Shown: piece after piece, positions 23,312 through 32,760 of the stretch | How the letters are laid out: the number at the start of each line of letters is the position of its first letter | Numbering within the stretch: the stretch's first letter is position 1 | DNA from: JBHHWH01 sp046756405 | GTDB taxonomy: Bacteria; Actinomycetota; Acidimicrobiia; Spongiisociales; ZC4RG35 | Length of the DNA: 48,890 bases | Assembly (NCBI GenBank): GCA_046756405.1 | Contig: JBHHWH010000005.1 | Coordinates: 1 to 48,890 of the forward strand | Reading direction: 5' to 3' | Program-made: the position numbers and the translations under genes | Notes under the pieces: model-generated | Told to the model about the DNA's origin: nothing | Databases searched by the model: none | What the model saw: only the letters and a program-made list of their open reading frames with translations

Positions 23312-25278
23312 CTTGGTGACCTCCGCCTGCGTCGCCGTGGCCCGCCGGATCGCTTCGGCAGGTCCACCACGCGTGACAGGTGCTGGTACTTGGCCGTCTT
23401 GTGTGGGATGCCCAACGCCGACACGAAATGATCCTGGAATCGAGGCTCGGTCGCGGTTTCGATCTTCTCGATCCCGGTAACGAGGTCTTCGATCTCGCGG
23501 CGGGCCCCGCGGCTGAGCAGCGCCATGATCGCTCCGGTCCCCGCGGCATTGCCTGCACCGGACACAGCATCGATGTCGCAGTCGGGGATCATGCCTAGCA
23601 CCATGGCGTACTTCGGGTCGATGTGGTTCCCGAAGGCCCCGGCGAGTCTCACTTGGTCAACCGTGTCGGTCTCGTAATGGTCCATGAGGAGTCTCACCCC
23701 TGCGTAGAGCGCAGCCTTGGCGAGTTGCACTGCGCGCACATCGGCCTGGGTGACGAGTATCTGGGGGTCTGTCCACAGCACATAGGAGTAGGTGCGCTCG
23801 TGGGCGACCACGCGGTCGCTGTCGGCGTCGCCACGTATCACACCGTCCTCGTCGATCACTCCGGCAAGGAACAAACCGGCGATGACTTCGATGATCCCGG
23901 ATCCACATATCCCGGTGACGGGTGTCTTCTCGATCTCGGCGAAGAACTCGGGCTCATCCGACCAGTGCTCACCCCCGATGATCTTGATCCTAGGTTCCAG
24001 CGTGTCGGGGTCGATGCGCACCCGCTCGATGGCTCCGGGAGCGGCCCTCTGTCCTGAGGAGATCTGGGCGCCTTCGAAGGCCGGCCCGGTGGGGCTCGAC
24101 GCGGCGAGCATGCGCTCGGAATTTCCCAGGATGATTTCGGCGTTGGTACCCACGTCGACGAGTAGCTGGACCGATTGGCTGCGCTGCGGTGCCTCGGACA
24201 GGATGGCCGCGGCCGCGTCGGCGCCAACGTGCCCGGCGATGCACGGTGGAACGTAGACCCGGCCTCTGTGGTGGATCGTGATTCCCAGGTCGGAGGCATC
24301 GATGCGGACCGCTTCGCCCGTGGCGAGGTTGAAGGGGGCCGAACCCAGAGCTGTGGGGTCGAGTCCGAGGAACAGGTGGTGCATGATCGGGTTGCCCACC
24401 AGAACGATCTCCAGGATGTCGGCCCTGTCCACGCCGGCTCGGGCGGCCAGGTCGCCGACCATCGAATCGAGGGTCGACCGAACGGCTGTGGTCAGTTCCG
24501 CGGCACCACCCTCGTTCATCATGGCGTAGGACACCCGGCTCATGACATCCTCGCCGAAGCGGATCTGGGGGTTCATCGCTCCCTCGGTGGCGAGGATCTC
24601 ACCCGTAGCGAGGTCGCAGAGGTGACCCGCGACGGTGGTCGAACCGACGTCGAAGCCGATCCCCAAAGCGGTGTGGTGGAGTCCGGGCCACACCGCGGTT
24701 ATGTCACGCTGGTCATGCACGGCGACGGTCACGGCGGACTGGCCCTTGATCAGAGACCCCTGCATCTCGGGGAGGACTCGCGGGTCGAGGTGCAGATCGG
24801 TCAGATGCCACTGCTCCTCCAGGGCGGTCAAGAGGCGCTGCAGGTCACTTTCGTCATCACCGAGATCACTCTGCGGCACCTCGACGTAGTGAAGGCGGAC
24901 CACGGGGTCCACCTCGATGGCAGGAACCTCGGGACGCTTTCGCACCACCTGGCGGTGGATCTGGCTCTCGGGTGGGATGTTGATGACAACGTCGTCAAGA
25001 ACCTCCATCTGGCAGCCGAGCCGGTTCCCGGGCTCGAGGGGGCGGGCTCCTCGGTAATCGAGCTCCGATGCACTCGGGCTGCTCACGTGAGTGGGGTCCA
25101 GGGAGATCGTCTTGGATGACCCGAGTTGCACCTGGCAGCGGCCGCAGATCCCCCGGCCTCCGCAGATCGAATCGAGGTCGACGCCGAATGATCGGGCGGC
25201 ATCGAGGACGGTCGTGCCGGCTGCTATGTCACCTTGACGCCCGGAAGGCGTGAAGAGAACGCGGGCATTGTCAGCCAC
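23308..25278 (-). CDS. corrinoid reductive activator (RACo-type, ASKHA domain)
   Basis: 656 residues. An N-terminal [2Fe-2S] ferredoxin domain has Cys39, Cys45, Cys48 and Cys89 (ICGGRGICGRCQ). A linker follows, and from about 205 an acetate/sugar-kinase/Hsc70/actin-like ATPase fold with phosphate loops GFDVGSTTVAGHL and LLVDVGTNAEIIL. In acetogens such proteins use ATP to drive an electron uphill into inactive Co(II) corrinoid protein and restore Co(I). The GTG start overlaps the upstream methyltransferase stop by 8 bases. Its presence shows that oxidative inactivation of the corrinoid protein is expected and repaired. A basic tail (RRRRRR) ends the protein. Confidence 0.92.
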   Translation of the reverse strand: MADNARVLFTPSGRQGDIAAGTTVLDAARSFGVDLDSICGGRGICGRCQVQLGSSKTISLDPTHVSSPSASELDYRGARPLEPGNRLGCQMEVLDDVVINIPPESQIHRQVVRKRPEVPAIEVDPVVRLHYVEVPQSDLGDDESDLQRLLTALEEQWHLTDLHLDPRVLPEMQGSLIKGQSAVTVAVHDQRDITAVWPGLHHTALGIGFDVGSTTVAGHLCDLATGEILATEGAMNPQIRFGEDVMSRVSYAMMNEGGAAELTTAVRSTLDSMVGDLAARAGVDRADILEIVLVGNPIMHHLFLGLDPTALGSAPFNLATGEAVRIDASDLGITIHHRGRVYVPPCIAGHVGADAAAAILSEAPQRSQSVQLLVDVGTNAEIILGNSERMLAASSPTGPAFEGAQISSGQRAAPGAIERVRIDPDTLEPRIKIIGGEHWSDEPEFFAEIEKTPVTGICGSGIIEVIAGLFLAGVIDEDGVIRGDADSDRVVAHERTYSYVLWTDPQILVTQADVRAVQLAKAALYAGVRLLMDHYETDTVDQVRLAGAFGNHIDPKYAMVLGMIPDCDIDAVSGAGNAAGTGAIMALLSRGARREIEDLVTGIEKIETATEPRFQDHFVSALGIPHKTAKYQHLSRVVDLPKRSGGPRRRRRRSPR

Positions 25279-26167
25279 GGTTCCGGCGACCGGTCCTTCT
25301 GCGACCTCGCTCGGCGTCGTCGAGTGGCTGGCGATGTGTCTGAATCCAGTTCACACAGTCCGGATCGACCCCATTGAGGACGTTGACGGCCATGACGGCC
25401 TGCCGCACTTCTGGCTCCAGTGGGTTGGTGATGGCCGAGGTGAGTCCGCTCGCCGCGGCCATCGTGAGGAAGGCGGAGTTGATTCCGATCCGGTTGGGGA
25501 GGCCGAAACTGATGTTCGAGGCTCCGACCGTCGAGTTGACGTGGAGTTCCTCGCGCAGCCGGCGAAGCAGGTGAAAGACCTGACGCCCCGCGGTTGGCAT
25601 AGCTCCGATGGGCATGACCAGAGGGTCGACCACCACATCCTCGGCGGGTATGCCGTGGTCGGCGGCCCGGTTGACGATCTTCCTGGCGACTTCGAATCTG
25701 ACGTCGGGGTCTTCGGAGATCCCGGTCTCGTCGTTGCTTATGGCGACGACTGCCGCACCGTGCTTGGCGACCAGGGGAAGCACCGTCTCCAGGCGGTCCT
25801 CTTCACCTGTCACCGAATTCACCAAAGCCTTTCCCTCGTACGCCTCGAGCCCGGAAGCAAGAGCCTCGACGATCGAAGAGTCGATGGAGATCGGGACGTC
25901 GGTAACGGATTGAACCAGTTTGATGGCGTCGGCGAGGATCGCCGGTTCGTCGGCCAGGGGGATTCCGGCGTTCACGTCGAGCATGTGGGCTCCTGCTTCG
26001 ACCTGGGCGAGGGCATCCGCCTCTACTCGGGAGTAGTCGCCTGCCTTCATCTCGGCGGCAAGCAGCTTGCGGCCGGTTGGGTTGATTCGCTCGCCGATGA
26101 TGACGAAGGGCTGGTCGAACCCGATGACGACCTCCTTGGTGGACGAGCTGATCACTGTCCGTGTCAT
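25271..26167 (-). CDS. methyltetrahydrofolate:corrinoid methyltransferase (MtgA/AcsE/MtrH-like)
   Basis: 298 residues with the pterin-binding TIM barrel shared by dihydropteroate synthase, MetH and AcsE. It opens with FVIIGERINPTGRKLLAAEM. Then come HMLDVNAGIPLADE (Asp-Val-Asn at the pterin site), PISIDSSIVEAL, ALVNSVTGEEDR and VVVDPLVMPIG, and later HVNSTVGASNISFGLPNR. All fit the methyl-THF methyltransferase branch rather than folate synthesis. It should move methyl groups between the corrinoid protein and THF, here probably toward THF. The ATG overlaps the DUF1638 stop (ATGA), and its own stop lies inside the start of the RACo gene. Confidence 0.92.
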   Translation of the reverse strand: MTRTVISSSTKEVVIGFDQPFVIIGERINPTGRKLLAAEMKAGDYSRVEADALAQVEAGAHMLDVNAGIPLADEPAILADAIKLVQSVTDVPISIDSSIVEALASGLEAYEGKALVNSVTGEEDRLETVLPLVAKHGAAVVAISNDETGISEDPDVRFEVARKIVNRAADHGIPAEDVVVDPLVMPIGAMPTAGRQVFHLLRRLREELHVNSTVGASNISFGLPNRIGINSAFLTMAAASGLTSAITNPLEPEVRQAVMAVNVLNGVDPDCVNWIQTHRQPLDDAERGRRRTGRRNRG

Positions 26168-26758
26168 GACGCCCTTCCGATCTCGACGAGAGCCGGCTCC
26201 AGGTCTCCGTAACCGACAAAGCGCCGTTCGAATTCGAGACCCAACCGTTCCGCGGCCTCTTTCGCCTGCTCGGTGCGTACCGGGTCATTGGTCTGGGCGA
26301 GGAGAAGAACCTTCGTGTAGTTCCCGAAGTAGTCGGACAGCAGCTCCGGGTGACGGTCGAGCCCGAGGCCCTTCCAGATGAAGCGATCGAAGTGGCGGGC
26401 CAGGTAGTCGGTGAGGTACAGCGTCCCGATCTCCTGCTTCTGGAGCTCTTCGAACTCGCGCTGGCCGGCGAAGAACTGATAGCAGTGGGCCCCGTCGAGC
26501 CTCTCGACACCGAACTCGTCGATCACCGCGTCGAGGAGGCCCCCTGTCCCGCAATCTCCGTAGGCGACGAACACCCTGTCATACCCCCGGGCGTGTTCCA
26601 GGCGCTCCCTCACCGCAGGAGCGATGCGCTCGGGGCTGTTGTGGAGGATGGCCGGGAGACACTCGACTCTCACGTTGTCGAGATCGTTGGCCACGACTAC
26701 GTCAAGCAGCTCCCTGGCGAGTGCCCCGCACCCGATCACCAGCACGGACGGGGCGGAA

Positions 26759-26775
<17 letters not shown>
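26164..26775 (-). CDS. DUF1638 protein of the corrinoid operon
   Basis: About 203 residues from GTG 26775, chosen because GGAG lies just upstream and homology begins at once after it; the open frame itself is longer. The start lies 17 bases inside the corrinoid protein gene. Recognisable family segments are VIGCGALARELLDVV, ECLPAILHNSPERIAPAV, YGDCGTGGLLDAVI and HCYQFFAGQREF. The three Cys and the His could hold a metal or cofactor. Function is unknown. I recall DUF1638 genes beside MttB-family and corrinoid genes in other bacteria, and a role in corrinoid handling or in methyl acceptor chemistry is an inference from that. It is wedged between carrier and acceptor methyltransferase and translationally coupled to both. 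Confidence 0.82.
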
Positions 26776-27451
<676 letters not shown>

Positions 27452-27478
27452 GTGTGCTCCTCCCGGAGTTCCACGATG

Positions 27479-27498
27479 TGGTACGTGTACTGTACAGT
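27479..27498. promoter_or_regulatory. putative operator in the divergent corrinoid operon / dehydrogenase-ETF control region
   Basis: TGGTAC-GT-GTACTG starts at 27479 and runs into the perfect 10-base palindrome ACTGTACAGT (27489-27498). TAnnnT-like -10 boxes overlap it on both strands, so one bound protein could control both transcripts. The layout resembles the site at 35701. Confidence 0.5.
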
Positions 27499-27589
27499 GG
27501 GATGCCGTTTAGTCTTCGGCAGTCTAGAGCACAACCCGCGACCATGGGAGCAGAATCGACCCCGCCGTTCCCCACCAGGAGAGGACCCT

Positions 27590-30112
27590 GTGAGTGATCT
27601 ACCCACCTCCGCCCACGTCGTCGTCGTCGGCGCCGGAATCGTCGGCAACTCTGTCGTCCATCACCTAGCCGAACTCGGTTGGAGGGACATCCTCCAGGTC
27701 GACAAGGGCCCGCTTCCCAACCCCGGTGGCTCCACTGGCCACGCCTCCAACTTCATCTTTCCTGTCGATCACAACAAGGAGATGACTCATCTCACGCTGG
27801 ACAGCCAGCTCCAGTACGAGGCGATGGGTGTTCAGACCACGCCTGGAGGGATCGAGGTGGCCCGCACCGAGGCTCGCATGGAGGAGCTGCGGCGACGCAT
27901 GACCTCGGCGAAGACCTGGGGCATCGAGTCCCAGTTACTGACTCCGGCCCAGGTGCAGGAGCTGGTGCCCTTTGTCGATCCTTCGATCCTGGTCGGGGGC
28001 TGGTACACCCCGAGCGTCTCGGTCGTCGACTCGCTTCAGGCGGGAACCCTGATGCGCGAGAGCGCGATGTCGAAGGGAGCGTTGACCGTTTCGCCGAACA
28101 CCGAAGTACTCGACGTCATTACCCAGGACGGCCGGGTGAAAGCCATCGTCACCGACCGGGGACGCGTCGAATGCGAGTATCTGGTCATCGCCTGCGGGGT
28201 CTGGTCGCCCCGCATAGCGAAGATGGCTGGGGCGAGCATCCCGCTGACCCCGGCCGTGCATCAAATGATCGATGTTGGCCCGCTCCCGGAGCTTCAGGCC
28301 ACTGGCAATGAGATCGGCTTTCCGATCATCCGCGACATGGATACCTTCATGTACGAGCGGCAGACCGCCGGTTCGATGGAGGTGGGTTCCTACGCCCACC
28401 GTCCCATCTTCCATCACCCGGACACCATCCCGTCGATAGATGAGGCGCGTCTCTCGCCGACCGAACTGCCCTTCACCCAGGAGGACTTCGACCCACAGCT
28501 CGAGCAGGCCCTGGAGCTGATGCCGTTCCTCGGCGAAGCCGAGATGCGCTATGGCATCAACGGTCTCCTGTCATTGACCCCAGACGCGATGCCGCTGGTG
28601 GGCGAGACAGAGGTGAAGGGCGTGTGGTCATGCGCCGCCATTTGGATCAAGGAGGGTCCCGGCACCGGACGAGCCCTGGCGGAGTGGATGACCCAGGGTT
28701 ACCCCGAGGTTGACCCGCACGCCTCTGACGTTGCCCGCTTCTACGACAACCAGCAGACCGAGGAGCACATCCTCGCCAGGTGCTCAGAGCACTTCAACAA
28801 GACCTACGGGATCGTCCATCCTCGGGAGCAGTGGGAGAGCCGGCGTGGACTTCGAAAGAGCCCGTTCCACCCGGCGACCGAGGCCCTCGGTGCCGTGTAT
28901 TTCGAGGCCGGAAACTGGGAGCGTCCTCACTGGTACACCTCGAACGCTCCGCTGCTCGAGAAGTATGTCGACCAGATCCCGGAGCGCCCCCACGAGTGGG
29001 ATGCTCGCTGGTGGTCGCCAATCCAGAATGCCGAGCACCTCGCCTTGCGCGACGGAGTCGGCATGGTGGACCTCACCGCCTTCTCGATCTTCGACGTGAG
29101 CGGCCCCGGCGCCGTCGACTACATGGAGAAGATGACGGTCAACAAGTGTGATCAGCCGGTTGGTCGCTCTGTATACACCCCGCTGCTCACGGAGCAGGGT
29201 GGGTTCAAGGCGGATTTGACCTTGATGAGGATCGCTCATGACCGCTTCCGGGTCATCTCCGGCGGTTTCGACGGCCCGCGTGACAGTCACTGGTTCCGCA
29301 GGCACCTTCCGAGCGATGGCTCGGTCACCTTTGAGGACATCACCTCCAACATCTGCACCGTCGGTCTCTGGGGCCCCAAGGCCGCCGACGTGATGGCGAA
29401 GGTCACGAGCGATGATGTCTCCGATGAGGGGCTTCCCTACGGGTGGACCAAGGAGATCACGATCGGCTCGGTCCCGGTCCGGCTGCTCCGCATCTCCTAC
29501 GTCGGCGAGTTCGGCTGGGAGGTCTACACCGACATGGACCGCGGCCTCGAGCTGTGGGAGACCCTTTGGCAGGCGGGCCAGGAGTTCGGCATCGTGCCGG
29601 TCGGTGCCGGCGTATACGGCACTAGCGGGCGTCTCGAGAAGGGTTACCGCCTGATGGGTGCCGAGCTGGAGTCCGAGTACAACCCGGTTGAGGCCGGGTT
29701 GGCCCGCCCGCGGGTCAAGGCAGCGGAGTTCATCGGCAAGAAGGCCTACCTCAAGGCCCGCGAAGAGGATCCGGCTGCGATTCTGTGCACTCTCACCATC
29801 GAGGATCACACATCGGCTGCGGGTATCCCCCGGTACCCGACCGGCGGTAATGAGCCGATCCTCACCCTCGACGGTGAACGTATCGTCGACGCCAAGGGAC
29901 GGGTTTCCCGGGTCACCAGCGCCGGGTCCGGGCCCTCGGTCGGCAAGTTCCTCTTGCTCGGATATCTGCCGCCGGAGCACGCCGTCGAGGGAACGGACCT
30001 TCAGATCATGTACATGAACGAGTTGTACCCGGTGAAGGTCGCCGTGGCGGGAAGTACGCCCCTGTTCGACCCTGGCAACGTCCGGATGAAGTCCGGGGCG
30101 ATGAAGGGTTAG
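27590..30112 (+). CDS. dimethylglycine/sarcosine dehydrogenase-like FAD-THF enzyme (DMGDH family)
   Basis: 840 residues from GTG 27590, with AGGAGAGG upstream; the open frame starts earlier without homology. The order is an N-terminal FAD oxidoreductase (VVVVGAGIVGNSVVHHLAELGW), a central FAO-type segment, then a folate-binding aminomethyltransferase (GCV-T) domain from about 450 to the end. GGSTGHASNF carries a His where DMGDH enzymes attach FAD covalently. Such enzymes oxidatively remove an N-methyl group and give methylene-THF. The two ETF genes follow within 4 bases, naming the electron acceptor. The exact substrate (dimethylglycine, sarcosine or another N-methyl amine) is open. It is divergent from the corrinoid operon, so the two halves of the pathway share a control region. 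Confidence 0.88.
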   Translation: MSDLPTSAHVVVVGAGIVGNSVVHHLAELGWRDILQVDKGPLPNPGGSTGHASNFIFPVDHNKEMTHLTLDSQLQYEAMGVQTTPGGIEVARTEARMEELRRRMTSAKTWGIESQLLTPAQVQELVPFVDPSILVGGWYTPSVSVVDSLQAGTLMRESAMSKGALTVSPNTEVLDVITQDGRVKAIVTDRGRVECEYLVIACGVWSPRIAKMAGASIPLTPAVHQMIDVGPLPELQATGNEIGFPIIRDMDTFMYERQTAGSMEVGSYAHRPIFHHPDTIPSIDEARLSPTELPFTQEDFDPQLEQALELMPFLGEAEMRYGINGLLSLTPDAMPLVGETEVKGVWSCAAIWIKEGPGTGRALAEWMTQGYPEVDPHASDVARFYDNQQTEEHILARCSEHFNKTYGIVHPREQWESRRGLRKSPFHPATEALGAVYFEAGNWERPHWYTSNAPLLEKYVDQIPERPHEWDARWWSPIQNAEHLALRDGVGMVDLTAFSIFDVSGPGAVDYMEKMTVNKCDQPVGRSVYTPLLTEQGGFKADLTLMRIAHDRFRVISGGFDGPRDSHWFRRHLPSDGSVTFEDITSNICTVGLWGPKAADVMAKVTSDDVSDEGLPYGWTKEITIGSVPVRLLRISYVGEFGWEVYTDMDRGLELWETLWQAGQEFGIVPVGAGVYGTSGRLEKGYRLMGAELESEYNPVEAGLARPRVKAAEFIGKKAYLKAREEDPAAILCTLTIEDHTSAAGIPRYPTGGNEPILTLDGERIVDAKGRVSRVTSAGSGPSVGKFLLLGYLPPEHAVEGTDLQIMYMNELYPVKVAVAGSTPLFDPGNVRMKSGAMKG

Positions 30113-30115
30113 CGA

Positions 30116-30883
30116 GTGCGGATCCTGGTTTGCGTGAAGCGGGTACCCGCACCGGGTGCTCGGATCGTCCTCACCGAGGACGCTCAGGCCATAGACACCA
30201 ACCTGCTCTCGTTCGCGATCAGCCCGCACGAGGAATGCGCCGTGGAGGAGGGCGTGGCAATTACCGAACAGCACGGTGGCTCCGTCACTGTTCTGACGCT
30301 CGGACCTCCCGATGCCGAGGAACAGCTGAGGGCGGCCTTGGCCGTTGGTGCCCATGAAGCAGTGCTGGTGCCAACTGATGGTTCCGACTGGGACCCGATC
30401 TCCACGTCCTCCGCCCTGAGCGCCGCTATCGAGGAGCTGGAAAGCGAGGGAGCCTTCGATCTGATCCTCTTCGGGAACGAATCCGCCGACGCGGGCGGCT
30501 ACCAGGTCGGCATCCGGGTGGCCCGGACCCTCGGGCGGCCAGTCGTCTCGGGGATCAAGGGCATCGAGGTCAATGACGCCGGGTTCCGTCTCCGCCGCGA
30601 CACGCCCACCGGCTCGGAGGTATACCAGTTACCCCGACCGGCCGTTGTAGCGGTGAAAGAAGGGATCAACCTGCCCCGATATCCGACACTCAAGGGCCGA
30701 CTCAACGCCAAGAAGGTCGAGGTGAAGCGGATCGAGCAGGAGCGGATTGGCAGTGGCCAGAGAATGGTGCGGCTGGTCACACCCGAGGTCGACGTGACCG
30801 AAACGGTGATCCTCGGCGACGGTCCGGACGCGGCCGGCGCGATCGTCGACCTTCTCGAAGAGCTCCAGGTGCTCGGCTCATGA
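30116..30883 (+). CDS. etfB: electron transfer flavoprotein beta subunit
   Basis: 255 residues with the typical start MRILVCVKRVPAPG, the central DLILFGNESADAGGYQVGIRVARTLG (AMP-binding region) and a C-terminal arm for partner contact. Begins at GTG 30116, three bases after the dehydrogenase stop, and overlaps the alpha subunit gene by 4 bases. A dedicated ETF beside one DMGDH-like gene suggests a private electron path to the quinone pool through an ETF-quinone oxidoreductase, which is not in the window. Confidence 0.93.
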   Translation: MRILVCVKRVPAPGARIVLTEDAQAIDTNLLSFAISPHEECAVEEGVAITEQHGGSVTVLTLGPPDAEEQLRAALAVGAHEAVLVPTDGSDWDPISTSSALSAAIEELESEGAFDLILFGNESADAGGYQVGIRVARTLGRPVVSGIKGIEVNDAGFRLRRDTPTGSEVYQLPRPAVVAVKEGINLPRYPTLKGRLNAKKVEVKRIEQERIGSGQRMVRLVTPEVDVTETVILGDGPDAAGAIVDLLEELQVLGS

Positions 30884-31827
30884 TTCTCGTTCTGATCACT
30901 CACGACCGCGGCCAGATCGAGGAGTCCACCCTCCAGGGGCTGACTCTTGCGCGCACCCTCGACAATGACATCCAGACCGTGTCGATCGGAGTCGAGATCG
31001 ACGGACTTGCCGAGTACGGAGTATCGAAACAGCACGTCATCATCCATGAGGGACTCGACGACTACGCCCCCGCTGCATGGGGTGAGGCGTTGGCCCAGCT
31101 CATCGATCGGCTTCGCCCTGAGGCCGTGATCACGACCGGAACGGAGCGAGGCAACGAGGTGATGGCCCACGTGGGCGCAATCACCGGGCAGCCGATGGTT
31201 GCCAACTGCAATACGATCGAAGCTGGGGACGATGACTGGTCGATAACCCGCACTCGGTGGGGGGGGTCGCTGCTCGAGGAAGCCACCTTGGAGGCCCCGG
31301 TCAAGCTCGTGACGGTCACGGAGCACAGTGTCGAGGCCTCTCTGGCGTCCGAGCCGGGAGACGCAGCTGTCTATGAGTTCACCCCGCAACTATCCGACGG
31401 CGACCTGATCACAAAAGTCGTCGACCGCGAGGTGACAGCCGAGGGCGTGACCCTCGCCACCGCACGGGTGGTGGTCAGCGGGGGCCGCGGTGTTGGGAGC
31501 GCCGAGGCGTTTGCCCCTCTCGAAGAGCTCGCCGATCTCTTGGGGGGTGTCGTCGGATGTTCCCGTGTTGCCACCAACAACGGCTGGCGGCCCCACTCAG
31601 ACCAGGTAGGCCAGACAGGCACCGTTGTAGCTCCCGACCTGTACATCGCCTGCGGAATCAGCGGCGCCATCCAGCATTGGGTGGGGATGATGGCGTCCAA
31701 GACAGTGCTGGCCATCAACACCGACGGTGAGGCACCGATGGTCACCAAGGCCGACTACGCCGTGATTGGTGACCTCTCATCGGTAGTGCCGGCCGTGGTT
31801 GAGGAGATCCGCCGCCGATACGGCTAG
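30880..31827 (+). CDS. etfA: electron transfer flavoprotein alpha subunit
   Basis: 315 residues. The C-terminal FAD domain shows VVSGGRGVGSAEAF, GCSRVATNNGWRPHSDQVGQTGTVVAPDLYIACGISGAIQH and VLAINTDGEAPM, nearly the complete ETF alpha signature. The N-terminal half holds the alpha/beta domain that packs with the beta subunit. It shares the ATGA overlap with etfB and ends the dehydrogenase-ETF operon. Its 3' end abuts a truncated folP sequence on the other strand, suggesting a join between two once separate DNA pieces. Confidence 0.93.
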   Translation: MILVLITHDRGQIEESTLQGLTLARTLDNDIQTVSIGVEIDGLAEYGVSKQHVIIHEGLDDYAPAAWGEALAQLIDRLRPEAVITTGTERGNEVMAHVGAITGQPMVANCNTIEAGDDDWSITRTRWGGSLLEEATLEAPVKLVTVTEHSVEASLASEPGDAAVYEFTPQLSDGDLITKVVDREVTAEGVTLATARVVVSGGRGVGSAEAFAPLEELADLLGGVVGCSRVATNNGWRPHSDQVGQTGTVVAPDLYIACGISGAIQHWVGMMASKTVLAINTDGEAPMVTKADYAVIGDLSSVVPAVVEEIRRRYG

Positions 31828-31842
31828 GGACGCCGGCTCAGA

Positions 31843-31971
31843 TGCCTTCTCCGGATCGAGGAACTCTCCTCCGTCGGAGAACGATTCCGGGGTGACGTTG
31901 ACGATGCCCACTAGTGCGCCGCGGGTGAGATCGAGCTCTGCCGAAGGGAGCTGCCATCGCTTCGAAGGCAT
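31843..31971 (-). pseudogene. N-terminal stub of dihydropteroate synthase (folP)
   Basis: A minus-strand frame from ATG 31971 reads LTRGALVGIVNVTPESFSDGG-EFLDPEKA, the diagnostic N-terminus of dihydropteroate synthase. After about 43 residues the likeness ends and the frame runs into the 3' end of etfA. A complete enzyme has about 270 residues. The stub is too short to work. It marks a breakpoint at the right border of the dehydrogenase-ETF block. A full folP should exist elsewhere if the cell makes folate. Confidence 0.72.
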
Positions 31972-32104
31972 CGGAAAACCGTAGCCGCGCGGCAGCTGTG
32001 CAGGCCGCCAGGAGCTCGAATCGGGTAACCCCCGTTGAGGTTGGACGGCATCACACGGCTCGTCGCAGAACGCGACCGGCTAGAGGCCAGCCCGTTGGGG
32101 CTTC
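31972..32104. other. non-coding spacer
   Basis: Between the folP stub and the deacylase gene I see no coding frame with recognisable homology, no strong hairpin and no T-run. It may be further decayed sequence. Confidence 0.4.
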
Positions 32105-32614
32105 TCAGAACTCTTCCGGCTCCAGTATCAGTGGCTTGTGACCGGTCGCTTCGAGGAACTCGAGTAGATCAGCAGCGGAGATGGTGGTGGTCCTGGAGTT
32201 GTCGAGAGGATGGAAGTTGAGTGGCCCATCCTCTAGGAGCTCTCGATCCAGAGCCACGTTGACCACGCCGTCTGTGTCATTGAGCACCCCGAACGGGGTG
32301 ACCGCACCGGGAATCACACCTAGATGAGCCATGAGGCTTTCCGGGCTGGCAAATCCGAGACGTCCAGAGCCCAGAGATGCACCCAGTCTCTTCAGGTCAA
32401 TGGCACGGTCAGCCTGGGTGGTGACCAACCACATCTGCTTCTTCTTGTTACGCAGGAACAGGCTCTTCGAGGGGCTGCCGGACAGTGACCCTCGCAGTTC
32501 TCGAGCTTCCTCGACGGTGAACACCGGCCGATGCTCGACCGTCGTTGTGGAGATCTCGAGACCGTCCAGAAAAGAGAACAGGTCCTCAGGCTTGAGAGAA
32601 GGACGTTCGGTCAC
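32105..32614 (-). CDS. YbaK/ProXp-ala-type aminoacyl-tRNA deacylase
   Basis: About 169 residues of the YbaK/prolyl-tRNA-synthetase-associated domain family, which hydrolyses mischarged tRNAs such as Ala-tRNA(Pro). Family marks are SKSLFLRNKKKQMWLV (the catalytic-site Lys lies in the first part) and HLGVIPGAVTPFGVLNDTDG, the conserved G-x-x-P-G-x-V-T-P-F-G run. The frame opens at TTG 32650. I prefer GTG 32614 because CATACT lies exactly 6 bases before it, the leaderless spacing seen at other genes here. It is unrelated to the methyl metabolism and probably a resident housekeeping gene. Confidence 0.88.
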   Translation of the reverse strand: MTERPSLKPEDLFSFLDGLEISTTTVEHRPVFTVEEARELRGSLSGSPSKSLFLRNKKKQMWLVTTQADRAIDLKRLGASLGSGRLGFASPESLMAHLGVIPGAVTPFGVLNDTDGVVNVALDRELLEDGPLNFHPLDNSRTTTISAADLLEFLEATGHKPLILEPEEF

Positions 32615-32748
32615 TGTCTCAGTATGGGCTTCTGACGGTCCGGTGACCAATGCGCAACACCCCCCACGTGCTTACTTTCCAGAGTACTGCCCGGGTCCCC
32701 AGTGGGTTGAGCGTCGAGCCAAGACCTGAGTCTCCGATGCCCTTTGCC

Positions 32749-32754
32749 TAGGGT
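32749..32754 (+). promoter_or_regulatory. -10 box TAGGGT of a probable leaderless gene
   Basis: TAGGGT followed by 6 bases and ATG 32761, with no ribosome binding site. This spacing puts the transcription start at or next to the start codon. Confidence 0.5.
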
Positions 32755-32760
32755 CGGGCC

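Noticed and set aside
28784..30355. Long antisense reading frame of over 500 codons opposite the DMGDH-like gene
   Set aside because: It is a shadow of high-GC codon structure, with no recognisable domains and a clear real gene on the other strand.
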